From Stephanodiscus triporus (taxonomy: Eukaryota; Bacillariophyta; Thalassiosirophyceae; Thalassiosirales; Thalassiosiraceae): 10,493 bases of DNA. The first letter of the stretch is position 1, and the number at the start of each line of letters is the position of its first letter. The notes below the pieces were generated by a model. It searched no databases. It saw only the letters and a program-made list of their open reading frames with translations, and was not told where the DNA came from. The position numbers and the translations under genes were made by a program. Below are positions 7,582-10,493 of this stretch, in pieces. The stretch covers positions 1 through 10,493 of the forward strand of contig JALLAZ010000415.1 of assembly GCA_036939755.1 (NCBI GenBank), given 5' to 3'.

Positions 7582-7898
7582 AAAAGTTCCGTTCTTGGGT
7601 CCGGAATCGTCGCGAGACATGATGTTTCTTCCTGCTCGGAAGCCACCACATTTGAAGAGCGCGCCATATCTACAGGCGCATCTGTTGTGTGTCAAAAAAG
7701 CAGATGGCGTGCGTACTGGAGTTGTTGGTAAGAGCGAGGATTCCTCACACAACTTCTTCACACGCGAATCCTGCGCACACAGCTGATTGTGATGGATCAT
7801 CTTGAATTTTGTGGGAGAAGTCAAACATCCGAACACGAATTTCACGACATATTTTATTGCAAGTCGCCGGGAATCATTTCGATACAAATCAAAACAAA

Positions 7899-8129
7899 AT
7901 GTTCAGACTCGCCCTCCTATCGCTCCTCGCCGTCGGCTCCAGTGCCTTCGTGACCTCGCCCGCCCTCCCGGCCGTTGCCGCGAAAATGGTAAGCCGCCAG
8001 GCCGTCATATGGCGTTGGGGGGGGTAATTGCGAATTGCGTTGACAATCTTGACGCGTTGTTTCTATTTTTCGTTTGTCTTGGTCCTTACACTCCTCGTCT
8101 CTCTCTCTCCTCCTCGCTCCTCCTTTTTT

Positions 8130-8179
<50 letters not shown>

Positions 8180-8897
8180 ATCTATCTATCTTCTCTCTCT
8201 CCTCCTATCGCCAACGCGGGATAACATCATCGAACACAATCGCCCTTACGAACGCCCGACGTCGCCGCTCGACACGACGAATAATAACCAAGCAGCAACG
8301 CGCCAACACGTCCCTCAACCTGATCATGACCGAGGACGAGATCTCCGCCATCCTCGCCAAGGCGAACGGGTGCGTCGAGTCCGAGTGCGCCGTGGCCGAC
8401 GTCGACGACCTCATCGCCGAGCTCAAGGACCAGCAGAAGGTGCTGTCCGCTCGGTTGGAGAACATCATGAACGTCGTCGCCCACCTCCAGGCCGCGAATG
8501 CCGCGGGGGAGAAGAGGAAGACCGACGACGTTAGGTCGATCGTCAGGGACATGATGAGGGTGTTCACGACCTCGGTGAGATCGTTCTTCGCGCGCATCCC
8601 CTCCCTCCCCCCCGTCCGTTTGTTTTTTTTGCAGTTGGCCATTGATACGTGCGTGCGGCGACGGCCGGGCGTTGATCACGATTCCGGGGCTGCCATCCGC
8701 CGCGCGATTTCTGACGTCACATCCTTCGATTCCCTCTCCGTCTCTCGATGAATATTACCCCCCCCCCTCCCATTTTTCCCCCTTCCGCGCTGCAGGATGA
8801 CAAGTTCGCCATGGGTTTCAGCGGGGACATCGGCGACGGCCCGACCACCGCGTATGACGCCCTTCCCCCGAAACCGTGGAAGGCCGCTTCTAAATAA
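7899..8897 (+). CDS. Plastid-targeted protein of unknown function, three exons, 156 aa
   Basis: Exons are 7899-7988, 8296-8574 and 8796-8897, all joined in phase 0, with introns GTAAGC...CAG and GTGAGA...GCAG. Residues 1-16 form a signal peptide and the cleavage context SSA|FVTSP is the ASAFAP-type motif, so import into the secondary plastid is expected. The mature part starts acidic (MTEDEISAILAKA), has GCVESEC (Cys56 and Cys61), then a long amphipathic helix rich in Leu, Glu and Lys (about 65-98, DDLIAELKDQQKVLSARLE), a charged linker, the helix VRSIVRDMMRVF, and the C-terminal motif GFSGDIGDGPTTAYDALPP (130-148). The C-terminal motif looks conserved and is encoded only by the third exon, which supports the second splice. 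The function is not known to me. Intron retention would hit TAA at 8025-8027. Codon third positions are G/C rich. Confidence 0.88.
8133..8176 (+). repeat. (CT)22 microsatellite inside intron 1
   Basis: Forty-four bases of CT lie in the first intron of the plastid-protein gene, followed by more pyrimidine-rich sequence to about 8216. Between the end of the tract and the acceptor pair AAGCAG (8290-8295) there is no other AG dinucleotide, so this looks like a very long polypyrimidine tract followed by an AG-free zone of over 110 nt. Confidence 0.9.
8575..8795 (+). other. Intron 2 with an internal alternative acceptor
   Basis: The donor is TCG|GTGAGA (8575) and the preferred acceptor is CGCTGCAG (ending 8795), preceded by a C/T-rich stretch with a C11 run (8758-8767). 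A second acceptor, TTTTTTTTGCAG ending at 8634, would make a 60-nt intron and also keeps phase 0. Its use would replace the conserved 33-residue C-terminus with a 39-residue tail ending at TGA 8749-8751. Confidence 0.75.
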
Positions 8898-9463
8898 GAG
8901 AGAATAGAGAAACAAATGGAGTCTTTTTTGTTCGGAAAAATGAAATCAATTATATTTGGTGATGGGTGCGCGAGATGGTAATGACAGCAGATTTTCATCG
9001 AGTTGTAATAATGGTCCAGGATGAATTTTCTTTGAGGACGCACGTTCTTCGCATACCACGGTGGGCTTCAACCGTCAATGAGATGAATCGAAGAGGGTTC
9101 ACCAACAGTCTTAAGTAATCCCCTCAGATGTCAATAATTTTTGATACGTATATTACTTGTTGCGCCACAATATGAGTACAATATATATTTTTGATAGATA
9201 TGTGTTTGCAAGTCCCCCATCAGTATCCAAACATGACCTTGAGAGCAGGAGACATTGTGCAACCCTCAAGTTTGGCGCAAGTTAATGCCTCTTTTGTAGG
9301 GCCCCTGTAAAGTAGGATTGAGAATCTGACACCAAGACATTGCCCTGCCACCGTAGGCATCCAATTTCGGCAACTGAATTTCTAGTCTTCGAGAGGAGTC
9401 CGACATGGCATAGTCATTTACACCAGCTCAGTAGATGTTGTGAAGTAACAAACCTACAGACTC

Positions 9464-9508
9464 TGCATTATACAAATAATGCAACTTTTCATTAGTAAAA
9501 ATAATGCA
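9464..9508. repeat. TGCATTAT hairpin with a third copy
   Basis: TGCATTAT (9464-9471) pairs perfectly with ATAATGCA (9476-9483) over a 4-nt loop. ATAATGCA appears again at 9501-9508, so two alternative stems could form. It lies between convergent genes and is AT-rich; it could act in 3' end formation or be coincidental. Confidence 0.7.
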
Positions 9509-9897
9509 TAACTCGCTTTTTTTATCTAATGGACGACATGTCCAATCGTCTTTGGCACAAAATATTCGACACACATTGGACTGCCTTTTATGGTAAATTG
9601 GCAGGCCTTAACTTTATGCACAGTTATTGATGCGTAAAAAACACGATGATCATCATTGGCAATGCTTTGCGGTGATAGATAGTGTGGGATCCTGAGTCAA
9701 AACCTATTATACAACTTGTTATAGCGACTCGAGGCGTTATATTTTAAACTCATCTATTTGAGATGATACCGGAAGACAGGCACCCCCATGTGAAGGGCGA
9801 ATATGGAACGAGAAGTGCACCCTATGCCCCCTCCGAACTCGCTCAGTGCCGACCGCGACGTCCAACATCCCGCACTAAATATATTGTGAGGACGCAG

Positions 9898-9924
9898 CCC
9901 ACCACCCACCCACCCACCCACCCC
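9898..9924 (-). repeat. Strong G-quadruplex motif just after the stop codon
   Basis: On the minus strand the sequence has six G3-4 runs with loops of mostly one T (runs at 9921-9924, 9917-9919, 9913-9915, 9909-9911, 9905-9907, 9898-9900). Single-nucleotide loops favour a very stable parallel quadruplex. It starts 9 nt after the stop codon of the minus-strand gene, so it would be in the sense strand of that gene's 3' UTR. Confidence 0.85.
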
Positions 9925-9932
9925 ATCCTCAC

Positions 9933-10413
9933 TTAGAACGGCCAACCGAATCCGCTCTTTTTCGGCGGCTTCTCGGAATCCTTAGCCGGCTTCTCCTCTT
10001 CCTCCTTCATCTCCTTCTTCTTACCGCCGCCGAATAAGTTCGCGAAGGGATTACCATTGCCGCTGTCGCCCTCCTCGTCCACCCAGCCCTGAGGGCATTA
10101 TATTTGTTAAAAGAGAGCCGCAAAATAAGATGTTACCTCGAGACGAAATGGGGTTTTACTCCGGTCCGGATGTAGACGATTCGAAAAAGAAGAAAAAAAA
10201 ACATGCCACGTAGTGCGTACCTGCTCCGCATACGGAAGACGCAAATCGAACCTCCCTGATAAACACAGATTTCGTTTTTCGTATCGAGCAAGAGCAAACA
10301 TCGCGCGTGGGAAGTTCAATCTCGTATTCCGAGGCTATATGATGAAGAAACAAAAACGAATCTAATCTCACCGCCATTGTCGAATTTTCCTCCCACTCCA
10401 AATTCTCCGCCAA
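9933..10413 (-). CDS. 3' part of a gene with a 35-nt microexon, unknown product (5' end outside window)
   Basis: Three minus-strand exons join in a consistent frame: 10413-10372 (42 nt), 10255-10221 (35 nt) and 10088-9933. The introns of 116 and 132 nt are GTGAGA...CAG and GTACGC...CTCAG. The protein reads GGEFGVGGKFDNG, then RFDLRLPYAEQ from the microexon, then GWVDEEGDSGNGNPFANLFG, a Lys/Glu-rich run (KKKEMKEEEEKPAK) and ends SGFGWPF before TAA 9933-9935. The first listed exon enters in phase 1 after a CAG acceptor at 10414; it could instead extend upstream, since its frame is open to about 10480. The Gly-rich, hydrophilic C-terminus has no recognised catalytic motif. I do not recognise the family; its look resembles conserved small algal plastid proteins but the N-terminus is missing. 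Confidence 0.72.
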
Positions 10414-10493
10414 CTGATCCATCAGTCAGGGAAAGGGGATATTGGGGGCGGCGTAGCGTCAGAAAATGGGATGCACGTATGAGTTAAATCGAC

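Larger units (their letters stand above)
6127..7898. other. Long gene-poor stretch with decayed simple sequence
   Basis: No supported gene. From about 6490 to 7060 the vocabulary resembles the direct repeats upstream (GTTGTCATC, CCTCCTC, GATGACGG-like words), as in an old diverged repeat field. A C-rich tract lies near 6665-6690. A GC-rich island (about 7164-7270) has one frame free of stops that ends at TAA near 7295; it could be an exon scrap. From 7290 to 7430 the DNA is AT-rich with GATATC-type words. Positions 7430-7898 should contain the promoter of the plastid-protein gene; open frames there on both strands overlap each other and show no recognisable protein. Confidence 0.5.
8898..9932. 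other. Intergenic region between convergent genes
   Basis: No supported gene. It contains the 3' flanks of the plastid-protein gene (plus) and the microexon gene (minus). AT-rich parts lie at about 9130-9210 and 9460-9530. Other items are the hairpin at 9464-9483, a short palindromic TGGACGACATGTCCA (about 9531-9545), and a minus-strand stop-free frame of 53 codons (9266-9427) with no recognisable motif. Searches by eye for tRNA boxes and spliceosomal snRNA hallmarks found nothing convincing. Confidence 0.5.

Noticed and set aside
7426..7887. 153-codon minus-strand ORF upstream of the plastid-protein gene
   Set aside because: No recognisable domain, no codon bias, overlaps other open frames on both strands, and lies where the promoter of the plastid-protein gene should be.
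8028..8751. Continuous plus-strand ORFs running through intron 1 (Ser/Leu repeats)
   Set aside because: The Ser-Leu run is the translated CT microsatellite. Splice sites and the plastid-targeting exon explain the region better.
9100..9112. GGGTTCACC resembling a tRNA B box
   Set aside because: No matching A box or foldable cloverleaf around it.
9130..9200. AATTTTTG elements resembling Sm-binding sites of spliceosomal snRNAs
   Set aside because: No U1, U2, U4, U5 or U6 signature sequences lie at the expected distance; AT-rich coincidence.
9266..9427. Minus-strand stop-free frame of 53 codons with MSDSSRRLEIQLPKLDAYGG
   Set aside because: Somewhat protein-like, but short, isolated, with no family resemblance or splice support; it may be chance or an old scrap.
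9583..9600. CTGCCTTTTATGG resembling the U5 snRNA loop
   Set aside because: The flanks do not form the U5 stem, the loop sequence is inexact, and no Sm site follows at the right spacing.

Overview
The window looks like nuclear DNA of a photosynthetic alga with a secondary plastid, most likely a diatom or a related stramenopile. Four observations support this. Genes are split by short GT-AG introns. Coding stretches have strongly G/C-ending codons, set in intergenic DNA rich in homopolymers, (CT)n tracts and decayed repeats. One gene begins with a signal peptide ending in SSA|FVTSP, the ASAFAP-type signature of diatom plastid import. No bacterial-style operons or ribosome binding sites are seen.

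Layout. Positions 317-2103 (minus) hold a decayed, multiply frameshifted gene. Read piecewise, it has an N-terminal Tudor-like fragment, a small Cys cluster, and a C-terminal 2-oxoglutarate/Fe(II)-dioxygenase-like fold with HxD, a distal H and an R. Positions 2131-3969 are mostly non-coding: an AT-rich island (about 2355-2660), a second weak minus-strand remnant (2674-3499), and a dense cluster of nested palindromes (3676-3752) about 220 bp upstream of the next gene. Positions 3970-4704 (plus) encode an intact, single-exon 244-residue glutathione S-transferase. Positions 4705-7898 are gene-poor: a possible terminal exon on the minus strand (4871-5059), a broken two-exon plus-strand gene (5165-5760), a 125-bp direct repeat (5734-5857 and 5998-6126), and a long stretch of simple, decayed sequence.

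Positions 7899-8897 (plus) hold a three-exon gene for a 156-residue plastid-targeted protein of unknown function. Its first intron carries a 44-nt CT tract and ends in a tandem NAGNAG acceptor. Its second intron has a credible internal alternative acceptor. Positions 8898-9932 are non-coding. From 9933 to the right edge (minus) lies the 3' part of a gene whose last three exons include a 35-nt microexon. A strong G-quadruplex motif sits in its sense strand just after the stop codon.

The genes do not form an evident pathway; this reads as ordinary accessory-rich algal chromosome. The intact genes are the GST, the plastid protein and the microexon gene. The most unusual item is the decayed Tudor-like/dioxygenase-like gene, whose intact relatives, if they exist, could be nucleic-acid modifying enzymes carried by a repeat family; that is inference.
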